A program made the translations under genes and the position numbers. 64,000 bases of DNA from Siphlonurus alternatus (Eukaryota; Arthropoda; Insecta; Ephemeroptera; Siphlonuridae). The notes below the pieces were generated by a model. It was not told where the DNA came from, ran no database searches, and saw only the letters and a program-made list of their open reading frames with translations. The DNA lies in contig OX463785.1 in the NCBI GenBank assembly GCA_949825025.1, forward strand, positions 8,309,971 to 8,373,970, read 5' to 3'. Shown piece after piece: positions 1 through 10,892 of the stretch; the first letter of the stretch is position 1; each line of letters begins with the position of its first letter.

Positions 1-33
1 TCATTCATTCATTCATTCATTCATTCATTCATT
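1..33. repeat. (TCAT)n microsatellite, 3' tail of a LINE
   Basis: Eight perfect TCAT units open the window. Read on the minus strand they are (TGAA)n and directly follow the AATAAA-containing end of the LINE fragment beside them. They are therefore best read as the repeat tail of that element rather than as an independent microsatellite. The array may continue beyond the window edge. Confidence 0.85.
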
Positions 34-722
34 TATATTTTTATTTCACCCAAATACATATTGTATAGAGGACACGATAAAAAAGAATGGGGTGGGGATA
101 ACAAACAAAGCATCAATCGACACTATATCACATATAAATGTGGAAGTTATCCTTAGGTTATATTTACACTATAATATTTACAATTATTATTTAATAGCTA
201 TAATGTGCTAAAAGTCAATTATAATTAAAATAATACTGAATTTTTTAACAAAAAATGTTCTTTGAAGCTGTTTGTTAGTACACAGTTTAATATGTGCTGG
301 CAACTTATTCCATTCTGCCACACTCCTACAAACAAAACCATTTTTATACAATTCTATTCTTGCTTTGGGGGGAATGAGCAGCACCGCACCATTTTGACCT
401 CTTATTGGGCGGCCAACTAAAACATCACTAGATCAACTCTACCTGATTGACACTTTTCAAAGAAAGTCAAATCCACAAATTTAAAATAATTGTCAATTGG
501 GATGATTTTATGTGTACTACAATGAGGAATATTATTATTATATATAAATTTTAAGGTATTTTTTTCAATTTGTTTAAATTTAGTTATATTCACATTGGTA
601 GTTGGGTGCCAAGCTGGTGCCCCATAAACAACAACAGATCTTATCAGTGTAAGATAAGCCATACGTTTCATCTTACTAGTACAGTCTCTCATACATAAAC
701 CCTTCGATCTTTTTCTTCTCAT
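1..722 (-). pseudogene. 5'-truncated, frameshifted non-LTR retrotransposon (C-terminal RT region and 3' UTR)
   Basis: Minus-strand translation of 722-417 contains MAYLTLIRSVVVYGAPAWH followed by KFKQIEKNTLKFIY. This is the pattern that follows the catalytic core in CR1/Jockey-type reverse transcriptases (tLirp..eYg..vW, then i..iq...lk.i). After a stop at about 417 the homology resumes in another frame. That second part includes RPIRGQNGAVLLIPP and FVCRSVAEWNKLP, the usual R..f...WN.LP C-terminal block, and stops near 210. So at least one frameshift has broken the ORF. The 3' UTR runs to GTATTTGGGTGAAATAAA and a (TGAA)n tail at the window edge. Catalytic motifs (YxDD) and the endonuclease are absent because the copy is truncated. 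Clade assignment (CR1, L2 or Jockey) is inferred from the layout only. Confidence 0.8.
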
Positions 723-3221
723 TCTCCTTTATTTTCCGTCCATGTCTGTAGGTTCTATTGAGTAGACAGGTTAGACATACAAGTGACAAAAAAACTTTAT
801 GAAAAAATCTTGCTTCTTCGCTAAATCATTACGATTTTTCAAAATTAAAAATGTAATTAAAGTAAATTTATTATACAATCAAAATTTGATTTTTCCAGCA
901 AATCCGTAGCATTTAAAATGTTTGCCGTATTTGTCTCGGATCATTGTAATTTCGTTATGCTGAAAAACAAAACAAAACAAAAAAAAAAAAAAAACACTGA
1001 GTCGCCTACTACATGTAGTTTTCACGCTTCCCTCAGTCTAAAGTAAATGCCAATGTGTTAGTCCATCTCTGAGGTTAGTCCATCTCTGAGTAGCCTGCAA
1101 AACACACGAATACGTATTTTTTTTATTGGTATAATGCAACAATCAATTGGAACCCTTGTCGCAGGAATTAAATATAAATTGAAATAATATAGTTAAATAT
1201 TATTCTTATTTATAATAATAAATACCTGGTATGATGAATACAACAATCCTATAAATCTTGTTAAGTTAAAACTAATTCAATAAAGTATTGTTATTTTTAA
1301 AATATAAGAAAAGTAATATATAGTTAATACATATAGGTATATATTATATGAAACCAGTAGCTATAGAAATCTATGTAAGTTGTGGAGTGGGGTCTACATA
1401 AAGGGTGGCTATACGATGGGTATTGATTTAGTGAATGGGTATAATTCTCAGCTTAAAGTATACGGGACAGGAATGGATGGGCCTCAAGGAAAAGGGAGAG
1501 TGTGTGAGGGAGTCTGCTGCCTTAGGCTTTAGTGAATTATAGCTTAGAAAGTGATAAGACATTTCGAATAGAACTACCAACACCACTAACATTGACTCAA
1601 AAACTACCGTATACTCGAATTCATGTTCATTAACTATTACGTTTCTCTAAAAAATTATCACAATATAATATTAACCCTAAAATAATATATTTTGTTGCTT
1701 TTAAAATCTCATATTTATATCAGGTGTTTGATTAAATGAAATTAATTATATTTTAGTTTGTTTCCTAAACGTTTGTTTTATTTGTTTATTTTGGTTTTGA
1801 GACTTGAATTGTGTGTACATTATTTCAAGTGTTAAGCCCCCTCAAAGTTATCCCATTTGCTTAAACTATTCAGTCACAATCGCACTCTACGCATATTTAT
1901 CAAACAGATACTTAATTATAACTTGCCAACGGTTTTAAACTCAATTTATGCTTTCCTGTAGATAAATTTTATTAATTTGTTGGTAATCATTTTCATTTTT
2001 AATACCATGTAAATGTAAATTATTATTTGATTTATATCTAATATTTAATTTTTTAAATATTAAATTGAAATAATTATTAATTATAATATTTTTTATTTAA
2101 TTTTTTTTAAAATAATTATTATTAACAATTGTTTAGACAATTTTTAATTTTAAATACACCTTTATTTAACACAATTTTAATATGTTTGCAGCATTTAAAA
2201 CTCCCTATTTGTATGTAAAGCAATGTGAGAAGCAAACTATGAATAATTATATTTCTACTTTTTCTGGTGGTGAAATCCAAAATCTAAAAAGTTAAAATTA
2301 ATAATATATTTATAAGCTGAAGGTTCTGTATTTATGATGATTTTATTCAACATTTCAAAATTAATAAGTAATTTTTTCCAATGTAGAACCGTCATAAAGA
2401 TTTGTATTTTGATATAGGACCTCGAGATATATATTATAAATTGTCACTTTGTTAGATGTTTGAACCCTCCAAAACCCATAAAATCGTGCCGCAAAACACT
2501 CTGAGGTCATGGTGGGAAAGACTATGACGTCACAGCGTCTTAACCCTCGATTTTGAGAATGTTGAAGGATTAAAAAATTGAAAATACATAACTTGGGGTC
2601 CCCCATCCAAATACATGCAGTAAAAGAATCGTGAAAGTTGTCCATTGTGACTAATTATGAGTAAACAAAAAATGTAAGACATTATAAATTTCTGTTCAAA
2701 AGTTTTCTTACCCAAGAAAAAAAAAATGAACTTCAATGGGGCGAAGACATGTTTCTGAAATAAAATTGTATGATAAACATATAAATTTTTGAAGTACAAG
2801 TCTAAAAAGTTTTGGTAGATATAATACATGCATGATCGGTTATTACTGACAAATGCGTTGTTTTCTATAACAGAAAAGTGCTATAAAAATATCAATATTT
2901 TATATATTGATATTAAAACTTTTTGACATTTTGTAAAAGAAATTATTATTCAAATAAGCTTTAAGAAAGAAATCTTAATATTCTTTAAGAAGTGCAATAT
3001 TTCATAATATGGTAATTTGAATATATTACTTTGTATAATCTAAAAATTACTTATTGAAATCAATGAAATATTACCTAAAGTTGAATGCAAATAAATAATA
3101 TATGCTTTCTACTGTGATAATAAATCTAATAAATACATAAATGTTAAAATGTATTAATCTTAGTCGGAAATACGTTCATTTTTATATACGTATCTTTATA
3201 ATAAATATATTTTTATTATTA
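723..3221. other. AT-rich non-coding stretch
   Basis: No convincing coding sequence. There is a short A-run at 979-994 and a 17-bp tandem duplication at 1057-1090 (unit GTTAGTCCATCTCTGAG). About 1016-1050 resembles a decayed scrap of the SINE core (cacgcttccctcag followed by aatgcc). About 2460-2770 is more GC-balanced, contains TGACGTCA at 2525, and shares a weak string with the GC-3 elements (cccatccaaa..atg..gtaaaa..tcg). It may be a diverged GC-3 copy. The rest looks like unconstrained AT-rich sequence. Confidence 0.5.
1057..1090. repeat. 17-bp tandem duplication, two copies
   Basis: GTTAGTCCATCTCTGAG occurs twice back to back with no mismatch, next to a possible SINE-core remnant. It is either a small replication-slippage duplication or the target duplication of a lost insertion. 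Confidence 0.8.
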
Positions 3222-3590
3222 ATCAAACCCTAATTGGGTACAATTACTCACTAAGTTTGGAACCCCGAACCTTCCGAAATCCTAACTTACTTAGCGTTTC
3301 GCGGGCTCTTCCAGAACGGGGGCGGCCACGGCCTTGCAATCCATCCCGGCATTTGCCTGCGACTGAGGGAAACGTGAAAACCTCAGCCAGGATGGACGCT
3401 ACAGCTTTTGTCAATGAACCAATGGTCCAAAGCCAGTGGAACTACATAGTGGAAAAGCGCAACGATTTACCCCTGGGTGGGAAACGTATGGTTTTTGTTG
3501 AAAATAGTCACCCATCCAACTACTTACCACGCTTGGCGTTGCTTGACTTCGGTGATCTGACGAGACCCGGTTAAGCGCACTGCACCACAC
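3222..3590 (-). mobile_element. 5S-SINE copy A (5S rRNA-derived SINE)
   Basis: On the minus strand the element starts near 3590 with TGTGGTGCAGTGCGCTTAACC. It continues through a 5S rRNA-like head (GGGTCTCGTCAGATCACCGAAG, then GTTGGATGGGTGACTATTTTC), corresponding to the 5S internal control region. The middle holds the core shared with other SINEs in the window (TTCCACTGGCTTTGGACCATTGG, CATCCTGGCTGAGG, TTCCCTCAGTCGCAGGCAAATG). The tail ends GGTTCGGGGTTCC...GTACCCAATTAGGGTTTG and lacks a clear poly(A). The open stretch of about 105 codons on the opposite strand is incidental and is not a gene. Confidence 0.85.
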
Positions 3591-3814
3591 ACTATACAAT
3601 ATATAGGACTGTCTTAGATTTGGGTGGATGTTATGATAATGTACAATATGAAAATTTTGCCTACACACTTAATCGTCATATGTACTTTTGTGTGCTTATT
3701 CTATCTTCTTTTTTTATTTCTCAAAATATAGAGACACTTTACCTATATTCTTATATTAAAGTGAAACGGGTGAGTTCAATGAATTTTTGTACATTTTTTA
3801 TTTCAGTGGCATAT

Positions 3815-3852
3815 TGCATAATAATAATAATAATAATTATAATAATATACAA
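3815..3852. repeat. (ATA)n-like short simple repeat
   Basis: A short interrupted run of ATA/TAA units. It is simple sequence with no other feature. Confidence 0.7.
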
Positions 3853-4270
3853 TCTTATATTATTATAAGCATAGTGTGTTTATTTTTTGTTGGTTTGTCT
3901 TCGGAATTTGCATGTGTTTTACTTTTTATGAACTTGTATTTCAGCGATGCTAATGCATTATAATTCTTATTGTAATATATTAATAATATTTTTTAAGAAA
4001 TTTATTCTTTTCTTAAACAAAATTTTGTGATTTAGAACCAGTGATAAAAATAATAAAGATATATTGTCTCTTGTGTATACTATATATTGTGGATTTTGTT
4101 TTTCTCTCATTTTGTTGAAGAATTATTTAATTGGATTATTATGGATGTGATAAGTGATGTATTATACTCTTTGTGTAGACTTATAAGGAATAACATTTAA
4201 TAGATACTTTATATTTTTTGGTCATATATTATTGCTCGAATTGAAAGATTATTAATGATGAATTATTATT

Positions 4271-4449
4271 GAATTATTGTATGTATTGATGAGGGCCTGA
4301 TTGTTTATTTCATGTTAATGTTTCTTGTTTTAATGTGTTATTTATTAAGTATGGACGTACATTGCAACATATGATTGATGAACATTATTGACGTGCTTAT
4401 ATTGTTGTATGCAATCGAAAGGCAATAAAAGATTATGAATTATGAATTA
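4271..4449 (+). mobile_element. LINE 3'-end fragment, tail copy 1
   Basis: Nearly identical to 41108-41255 over most of its length. Shared blocks include TTATTTATTAAGTATGGACG, TGCAACATATGATTGATGAA and GTATGCAATCGAAAGGCAAT. It ends in GGCAATAAAAGATTATGAATTATGAATTAT, the usual layout of a LINE 3' UTR with a polyadenylation signal and a short repeated tail. Copy 1 contains about 22 bp (around 4307-4330) missing from copy 2. No coding part is recognisable upstream, so the LINE clade is unknown. A SINE tail is the main alternative. Confidence 0.6.
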
Positions 4450-4782
4450 TTCAAATTAATACTAAAATACAAATTAATTATTATATTAAACACATGATAA
4501 ATAATACTTAATTAAACTTATATTATCATGAAATTTGCTAACATTTAACATAATTCACGATTTGACATAAAAATATTGCCGATTCTTTCATTTTGATATT
4601 GACAGATATGAGAGTTGTGGGGAACCGTTTTTATTCACACAGTAAGCCGACAGCTGTTGGAGCGTAGATTGATGAACCACGATGAGGTCGCACGTGTCGT
4701 CCACGTGGTGTAGACAAGGAGGTCACGTGATGTCTCTTGGTCAGATAAGTGATCGTGAGTTCGAATCTTCTAATATGAGGGA

Positions 4783-4917
4783 GTGATTCACGAATAGATT
4801 TAACCAGGTTTCTAACTACGTTTAACTCTACCTGTATTACGTATTAAACCACCTAGTTAAAACTGATTAATCTAAACGTGGGTAGAATCATGGCTAACTG
4901 CTTCGTGAATCGTGTCC
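4783..4917. mobile_element. FB-1 foldback MITE, diverged copy
   Basis: Left end GTGATTCACGAA..AGATTTAACCAGGTTTCTAACTACG; right end is the inverted GGCTAACTGCTTCGTGAATC. The arms have diverged, with several mismatches and small gaps around a central AACCACCTAG. The right end abuts FB-2 sequence directly. Confidence 0.75.
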
Positions 4918-5006
4918 ATTTAATGTCATTGAATTTGGCTGGTGCTAACCGCGGTTAGTGGGAAAGCTGGATAACTTTCTGGACAACTCTTTCGTGAATC
5001 GCCCAT
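4918..5006. mobile_element. FB-2 foldback MITE half, abutting FB-1
   Basis: Contains the FB-2 landmarks ATTGAATTTGGCTGGTGCTAACCGCGGTTAGTG and ends ACTCTTTCGTGAATCGCCC. The same order (FB-1 then FB-2) recurs at 40803-41078, and FB-2/FB-1/FB-2 occurs at 29790-30735. Only one terminus is recognisable here. Confidence 0.65.
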
Positions 5007-5075
5007 AATATGATTCTTGCTTCATAGTCACTGAGCAATAGAATGTTTATGATAGTTACATAAAGGAGTTAATCA

Positions 5076-5155
5076 TTGTGCCCCGTAAGAATAACACAGA
5101 GCATGTTGATGAACAAGGCTGCGAGTGGGAAATTTTCCAAGGTGATGAGTGTACA
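5076..5155. mobile_element. Half of a foldback MITE (relative of 28698-28821)
   Basis: GTAAGAATAACACAGAGCATGTTGATGAACAAGGCTGCGAGTGGGAAATTTTCCAAGG matches the right arms at 28770-28821 and 58095-58173. The matching left arm is missing. The overlapping open frames that begin here extend from the repeat into AT-rich DNA and are not credible genes. Confidence 0.6.
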
Positions 5156-5308
5156 TATATTTCCTCATTCAAGAATCAAATATGCATTTATGAACAAAAC
5201 CAACTTGACCTCATACCAACAAATCACATCAGTATCACTAATTTTATTTTTAACAACCCTAAATGTATGCAACTTCTTTTACTTTTAAGTGGTGCAGAGC
5301 AGTATTGA

Positions 5309-5427
5309 GTGCGATTCACGAAGCATTTAGCCAGGTTTCTAACCATGTTTAGCTTAACCACGTTTAACTAGGTGGTTTAACACGTAAAACAGGTAAAACC
5401 TGGCTAAATGCTTCGTGAATCACGCCC
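5309..5427. mobile_element. FB-1 foldback MITE, compact copy
   Basis: GTGCGATTCACGAAGCATTTAGCCAGG at the left is mirrored by CCTGGCTAAATGCTTCGTGAATCACGCCC at the right. The interior shows AACCACGTTTAAC and AACACGTAAAACAGG. Relative to the 160-bp copy at 30871 the right arm is shortened, so this is an internally deleted copy. Confidence 0.85.
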
Positions 5428-8400
5428 GTTCTTTTCAAACGACAAATTAGTTGCGTTTTCTAATTTGAAATTTCTTCCAAAAGAAATGCAAATTAAATGT
5501 AAAATTACAGCCTTATATTTGAGTTCTTGAATAGTAATTTTTTTGAATCAACTTAATATTTATGCAAGTAATGACTATTTTTTTATGTAATCAATTAACA
5601 TTTTTAAACTGAAATTCTTATGTAATTTTAATTTATCCTAGTTTTGTTTTACAAGTCCTAATTTATGCTAAAGGTAATGGGATGCATAATTGAATGAAAA
5701 AAGGTTTTTTTAAAAAAATGAATAATATAAAAAGTTAAAATAATTTTCCATTATATAAGTGTGAAAATATTTGCTTACGTTCGAATGTTTTGGTGACGAA
5801 TAACGGAAGAAAAAAAAATCTACTTCTATTTTGCTGAGATGGGCAAGTTTTTGTGTGGGGGCGAGTGTGAGCAGTCGTTATTTGGCGATAAATCTCAATC
5901 TCTCCATACGTCGTGGTCGTAATCATCCATCCCCTCCGCTCGATAGATACTGGCGGTCACACAGAGAGCAGATATTGAAACCTTGGAGATAGAAGAGAAC
6001 GGAAAATGTTATTATACAGGAGGAAATTATTTCAGTAAGATCATCATTTTCATTTCTGAATTCAATTTCTATTAAACGTGTTCATTAATTAGTAGTAAAA
6101 AGAGTTTTACATTGCTAATGATGTTATTTTTTTGTTTTTTCGTTGTTCAGCGTATCAAAAGGTTCTAATATGAATGCCCTTTGCTCGAAAAAGTTATTTA
6201 CAAATTTATATTTATGTAATCATGCTTTCATATTAAAAATAGTATATACAGTCAAATACTAATTGAATCTACGGTCTTAAATTATTTTTAATGGTCTTTT
6301 CAAAAGGTGCACTTTTGGAGAAAAGGGTGGTTTTTAGTTTTAGAATAATACTGTTCACATTGTTGAAACATGTTATCTATATAAGTATATTACAATCTTA
6401 TATTAACTCGTTCATATTAAGTTTTCTTTTATATAATATAAAGTATATAAAAAAAAAGTTTTAAAAAGAATAGAGTATAATAAAGTAAAGTTGTTAGAGA
6501 AAAGAGAGTCATAATTTGAAAGAATTTTATTGCAGCTATGTGTTTTGTAGGAAAATGGTGTAAAGTGAAACGATGCTACTACTGGAAAAAAAAAGAAATA
6601 CTGGCGACATAGCTAGTGGTAATCTCCCAACTTTTTGATTCTTTTCAGTAAGTGTCACTTTCAGAGCCCGCTTGTGAGAGGGGGGGGGAGGAGGTGAGAC
6701 TTAAGCCGTAAGAACTAAGGGAGAAGAAAAAATGCGAATCAAACTTTTGCTATAGAAACAAAAGAAGAATTCTTTCTACCAACTTCCATTTTTGTAACAC
6801 CGTTTCTTCCATTGCTTTTTTTTCTTGTTATGGATTATTACCAAACTTTTTGAATGTTATTTTTCAACACTTGTTATATTATAATATGATATATCTTTAC
6901 ATTTTTTGTTACTTTAATGATAGACAAATTATAAGAAAAATAAAGTTGAAGAAATTTGTTTGCGAGCAGGACTTTTATTTGTGTTAAAATATCAATTGCA
7001 TATTATTTTTATATTGCAAACAGTTTTATCATTGAAAGAATTGTGATAATTTGCTTCCACACTTCAAATCATATCGCATTGAGTGTTCAGGCTTACTTTT
7101 ACACAAGGTGTCTAAATAATTTAGACACCTTGCTTTTACATAAGATTGATGAGCAGTTTAAAATTATGATCCAAATATTTCATTGCATATATGCAACTTT
7201 TTTGTTTTAAATTTACACATCTCAATTTGAGATGATCTGATATATTATTTTTTTACTATCGTGGAAGATTTAGTTTATTGAGTTTTTATAATAATAAGTT
7301 ACCAGTATCGTTATATTACATAAAAACATTTAGCTTTTTTCACTGTCGTATTACTAGCTACGTATATAAGTATATATTAATTATTGTTTATCTAATTGCA
7401 TGATATATTTTGGTGCACAAATTGAATTTTACCAAAATTGTTTGCAATTTTCCTTCATATTTGGTTAGGAAATATTATCTAATATAATTATACAATGACA
7501 AACTTTCAATGGCAGCATCAGTTTCTTCACAATTTATGCTCGTGCCAGACTTTTCTTCTTATTTGCATTTCTAAGTTTGTTGACTACCGAATTGGGTGGT
7601 GGGTCATGGGGGCGTGTGAGGAGCCCACAAATTGCACTTTGACAAGCCGGGAAAGATTCCTACGTAAGCACGTTCTTTTAACTTTGTTCAGATTTTTGAC
7701 AAAACTTTTCCTTACTTGTGAGCATTTTAAGTTGCTGTCATTTGATGAAGATTTCTTTTGATTGTTTAACAAATAAAACTTTTTTTGTAATTTTACATAA
7801 TTTTATTCGTAACCAATGGTTTGTTTTAAATTTTTTTCAATTTTAATTTAAAATTAATAAATTAAATTGTTTTTAGCAATTACATATTTTTTAATGAATA
7901 AAAATTTGGTTATAATTTCAAAATATTTAAATAAAATTAAAATAAAACTCCCTATTTTGTTTTTTAAAGCAATATTTGATATATTGGGCAAAAAAGCAAT
8001 TAAATTTTCGGAACATTAATTTTAGAAGTAGACACAATGGTTTATTGTATTAATTTTTACACTTCCATTAGTATAAATAATTACCTGAAATGGAATTTCT
8101 TATTCTTATTTATCCTAAGCCTAAGCATCCAGCAAAACTGCATATATAATTATGTAAAAAAGATTATTAATTAAATATAAAGAATTTACGCTTTTTTTTA
8201 AAAAAAAATCTCTGTTTAGTAATATTCTAGATTGCATTAGTACAGTAAAATGTTTTTGTTCCAAATTTTAGCTGAAATGCTGTGGGCATATAACTAATAT
8301 GTAGTTACTGCATGCGACAAAGGCGAATTTAAACCTATTACGACTCATAATGAAGACATACACAATAGCCTGGAGGATTTGAATTCATGTTTTTGGGGAA

Positions 8401-8883
8401 ATAGAACAAAATTACATAGACAGAAGCTAAAATAGAGAAATGTTATAATAAAATTGTCATTCAGAGGACCAGGCTATTTTCATATAGTCAGGCAACCCTG
8501 TGGGACAATTCCAATCTTGCATATACCTCCCCTCTGCCACCCCCCCACCCCCAAGCTCTCTCTCATCTTAAAGAAAAATATTACGGACATACAATAGGCA
8601 CATTTAGACAAGAAAAAATTAGAACCCCTGGGAAATCATCCATTTGCATTAGTACACAGAAGAATAAAAAGAAATGTGAAACAAGAAGTCTTAGTATAAA
8701 ACATATTTCTAGTTTAAGAATTACTCTGAAAGTTTTACTTAGTCTTGCTTACTCTGCATGTATTTAAAAATATTTAAGAAAAATATTATGGTGTATCTAC
8801 AAGAAATGAAGTACAGATTGTAAAATTTGTAGTACTATATAAATTAGTTTTAAATTTGATATCAATTTTCAGTAATAATTATG
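5428..8883. other. AT-rich non-coding stretch
   Basis: No gene recognised. The exceptions to plain AT-rich sequence are a mixed-composition patch at 5810-6000, a G-run at 6682-6690, a 29-bp perfect palindrome at 7104-7132, a GC-balanced patch at 7590-7680 with an open frame of 88 codons that I do not recognise, and a C-rich patch around 8525-8560. None carries motifs that I can tie to a function. Confidence 0.45.
7104..7132. repeat. 29-bp perfect palindrome
   Basis: CAAGGTGTCTAAAT is followed by one base and then its exact reverse complement. CTTTTACA occurs on both outer sides as a direct repeat, so a tiny inserted foldback is possible. There is no T-tract to suggest a Pol III terminator. 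Confidence 0.8.
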
Positions 8884-9310
8884 GAGGCTTCAAGCCAATT
8901 GGTTATATTGATATTTGCTCTTACCGTCCTATCCAAAAGTTCGTAGAAAAAAAAAAAAAAAAAAAACTCGAAGTTGCTGTTTTGGCATAAAAAAACAAAT
9001 AATAATAATAATAATAATAATAATATCTATTTTATTGAGTAGCAATAGACAAAATACAAATAATGCCATGGTCAAAAGAAAGAAAAACTACTCAAGATGA
9101 TACAGGAAAAGGCAAAGCCCACACTAAGTCCTGTTATACCCAAACAAATTTACAAATACCCAATTTGTCCTGTAAACAAACATAATTTTAAAAGAAAAAC
9201 AAGTTCTTGATTCAAAATAATAAATCCCCTTAATTGGAGGTGAAGATATTTTCAAATTTATACAATTAAATAGTACGGAAAGAAAAATTCAAATTAATAA
9301 AATAAGCCTG
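8884..9310. mobile_element. GC-3 TIR element interrupted by a LINE tail
   Basis: Begins GAGGCTTCAAGCCAATTGG, the same terminus as the complete element at 23357. It also shares ACCGTCCTATCCAAAAGTTCGTAGAAAA, CTCGAAGTTGCTGTTTTGGCAT and, after an interruption of about 185 bp, ACAAGTTCTTGATTC..TAATAAATCCCC...ATTTTCAAATTTAT. The right terminus has decayed. A long A-run (8947-8967) lies inside. Confidence 0.65.
8997..9183 (-). mobile_element. LINE-like 3' tail with (ATT)n end, inserted in GC-3
   Basis: On the minus strand this ends CTATTGCTACTCAATAAAATAGATATT followed by eight ATT units, the usual arrangement of a polyadenylation signal and a simple-repeat LINE tail. It interrupts sequence that is continuous in the GC-3 copy at 23357-23621, which supports a real insertion. 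No coding part is present and the family is unknown. Confidence 0.45.
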
Positions 9311-9962
9311 TCGAATTCAAAATCGAGTACACTTGCTCGAATATGCATGAATGTTCAAATTTCTACAGCATAGATCTAAGTTGTTTTATGTGAATTAATA
9401 TTTTCGAATTATTTTTTTACGGATAATATAAATAAAGAATGCAAAAATTCCTTCACTTTGAAACCAATTACGTATACAAGAAACATTGTGACATTAAAAA
9501 TCATGTATTTGTTTTAAAAGTAATTTTATCTTAATCATTCTTAATCAATTGGATTCAATTTACTTTGATTTGCAGATTTTCTAAATTAATTTTATAACTT
9601 ATAACATGTTGGATAAATAAACATTATTTTTATATAAATTTAAATATTTTGTGACAATTTTTTACTCTTTAAATAGGTCTAAATTAAGACCAGTAAGATT
9701 AGGTGACACTCTGATAGAAAGACTAATTCAAAAACTTTTTGTCATATGGAAACTTGTTCGTACAGGGCCTTAATTATACCAAAAAGTATTTGGTCTGAAT
9801 TTTTACCATACATAAAAAGCAGTGATGTTAAATTTGTTAAATTTTGGAAAATCAAAGATATAAGAATGTAAGACAGTTCAGTCAATAAGACATGGGCACT
9901 TATCGTGCTTTGCTTAAAAGACACCATGCTCTAATGTTCACTCTCGATGCTGTGACTATATG

Positions 9963-10067
9963 CCTGATCTATACTTGGTACTTAAGTATATCACGTGATC
10001 ACATTTAGCCAATCAGATTGCTAGAAAGAGGTCACGTGGTATACTTAACTACCAAGTATAGATCAGG
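9963..10067. mobile_element. 105-bp hairpin MITE
   Basis: CCTGATCTATACTTGGTACTTAAG and ATCACGTGATC are mirrored on the right by GTCACGTGGTATACTTAACTACC and AAGTATAGATCAGG. The arms are about 40 bp with a short AT-rich loop. It is a single copy in this window, and the target duplication is unclear. Confidence 0.8.
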
Positions 10068-10335
10068 TAATAATACTGCCTATTTATGTGGCAAGGTGAT
10101 GAGCTGATCGCTGATGATGTTGTCAGAGAAGCCAAGTGAGTGTTGGTGCTCACACACATGCCAAGTGTCCTAATATTTTTTACCTGAACTGTACTATCAA
10201 ATTCCGACTTGAAATAAGACTGGACAATCAAGTTATAGCATACGAAATGAGGCTTTGATCCACTACCGGCACTATCATGAAGAACACCTCTGCGCAGCAC
10301 CAACGTTATCCCTACTATATTTCTAGGGTTGTAAA

Positions 10336-10524
10336 GGTGGCTTTCCATGGAGCGATGTCGAGCAAGGCGCACTTGTTTTAATATTGTATGGTAGCCATCT
10401 TTGTGAGAGAAAATCGCTTCTCGCGTGGCGGGGTGCGATTTTATCTCCAGCATTACCACTATATGAAAGTGCGCCTCTCTCGCCCCGTCAAGCCCCGCTC
10501 AACATCGCTCCATGGAAAATCACC
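10336..10524. mobile_element. TT-5 GC-rich foldback, diverged copy
   Basis: Outer ends GGTGGCTTTCCATGGAGCGATG and CATCGCTCCATGGAAAATCACC are inverted repeats matching the intact copies at 33716 and 35386. Inner landmarks are AGGCGCACTTGTTTTAATAT and AAGTGCGCCTCTCTCGCC. The flanks are TAAA and TTGA, near-TTAA. The TTGA is shared with the next element. Open frames crossing it (for example 10049-10459, minus strand) are by-products of the GC-rich arms. Confidence 0.85.
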
Positions 10525-10528
10525 TTGA

Positions 10529-10888
10529 GGTAGAGATAATACGCCCAATGTTAATAAAAATCCTATTCATGAAAATTATGAAAAAGAAAAAAAAAATGTT
10601 CCCCTCTACATCCCCTATCAGTAGGTAAAATATCAGGTGTACAACAACAAGCTAGTTTTCGAGTTATTAATTTTTAAAGTTCACTAATTTAACATGGAAG
10701 TTCCATTTCTCCATGTTAAATTAGTCAACTTTAAAAATTTATAACTCAAAAACTAGCTCATTTTTGTATACCTGATATTTTACCTACTGATAGGGGATGT
10801 AGAGGAGAATATTTTAATTTTTTTTTTCATAATTTTTATGAATGGGATTTTTTTAGCATTCAGCCAGCTGATCTGTGTTATCTCTACC
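10529..10888. mobile_element. TT-3 foldback, 360 bp
   Basis: Starts GGTAGAGATAATACGCCC and ends TTATCTCTACC followed by TTAA (10889-10892). The arms are about 170 bp with few mismatches: CTAGTTTTCGAGTTATTAAT is mirrored by ATAACTCAAAAACTAG, around a loop at AACATGGAAGTTCC. The right arm has about 20 bp not mirrored on the left (GCATTCAGCCAGCTGATCTG). The left flank TTGA is also the right flank of the TT-5 element. Confidence 0.9.
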
Positions 10889-10892
10889 TTAA

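Noticed and set aside
2361..2829. Two overlapping minus-strand frames of about 95 codons
   Set aside because: They are in AT-rich or decayed repeat sequence, with no recognisable motif and no splice context.
3257..3574. Open frame of about 105 codons on the plus strand
   Set aside because: It lies wholly within the reversed 5S-SINE copy A. The other copies break it.
4690..4775. tRNA-like B-box (GAGTTCGAATC) with a possible A-box upstream
   Set aside because: No cloverleaf can be drawn and the acceptor strands do not pair. It is possibly an old SINE but not supportable.
10049..10459. 136-codon minus-strand open frame
   Set aside because: It runs through the GC-rich TT-5 foldback and the adjoining hairpin MITE. 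There is no domain.
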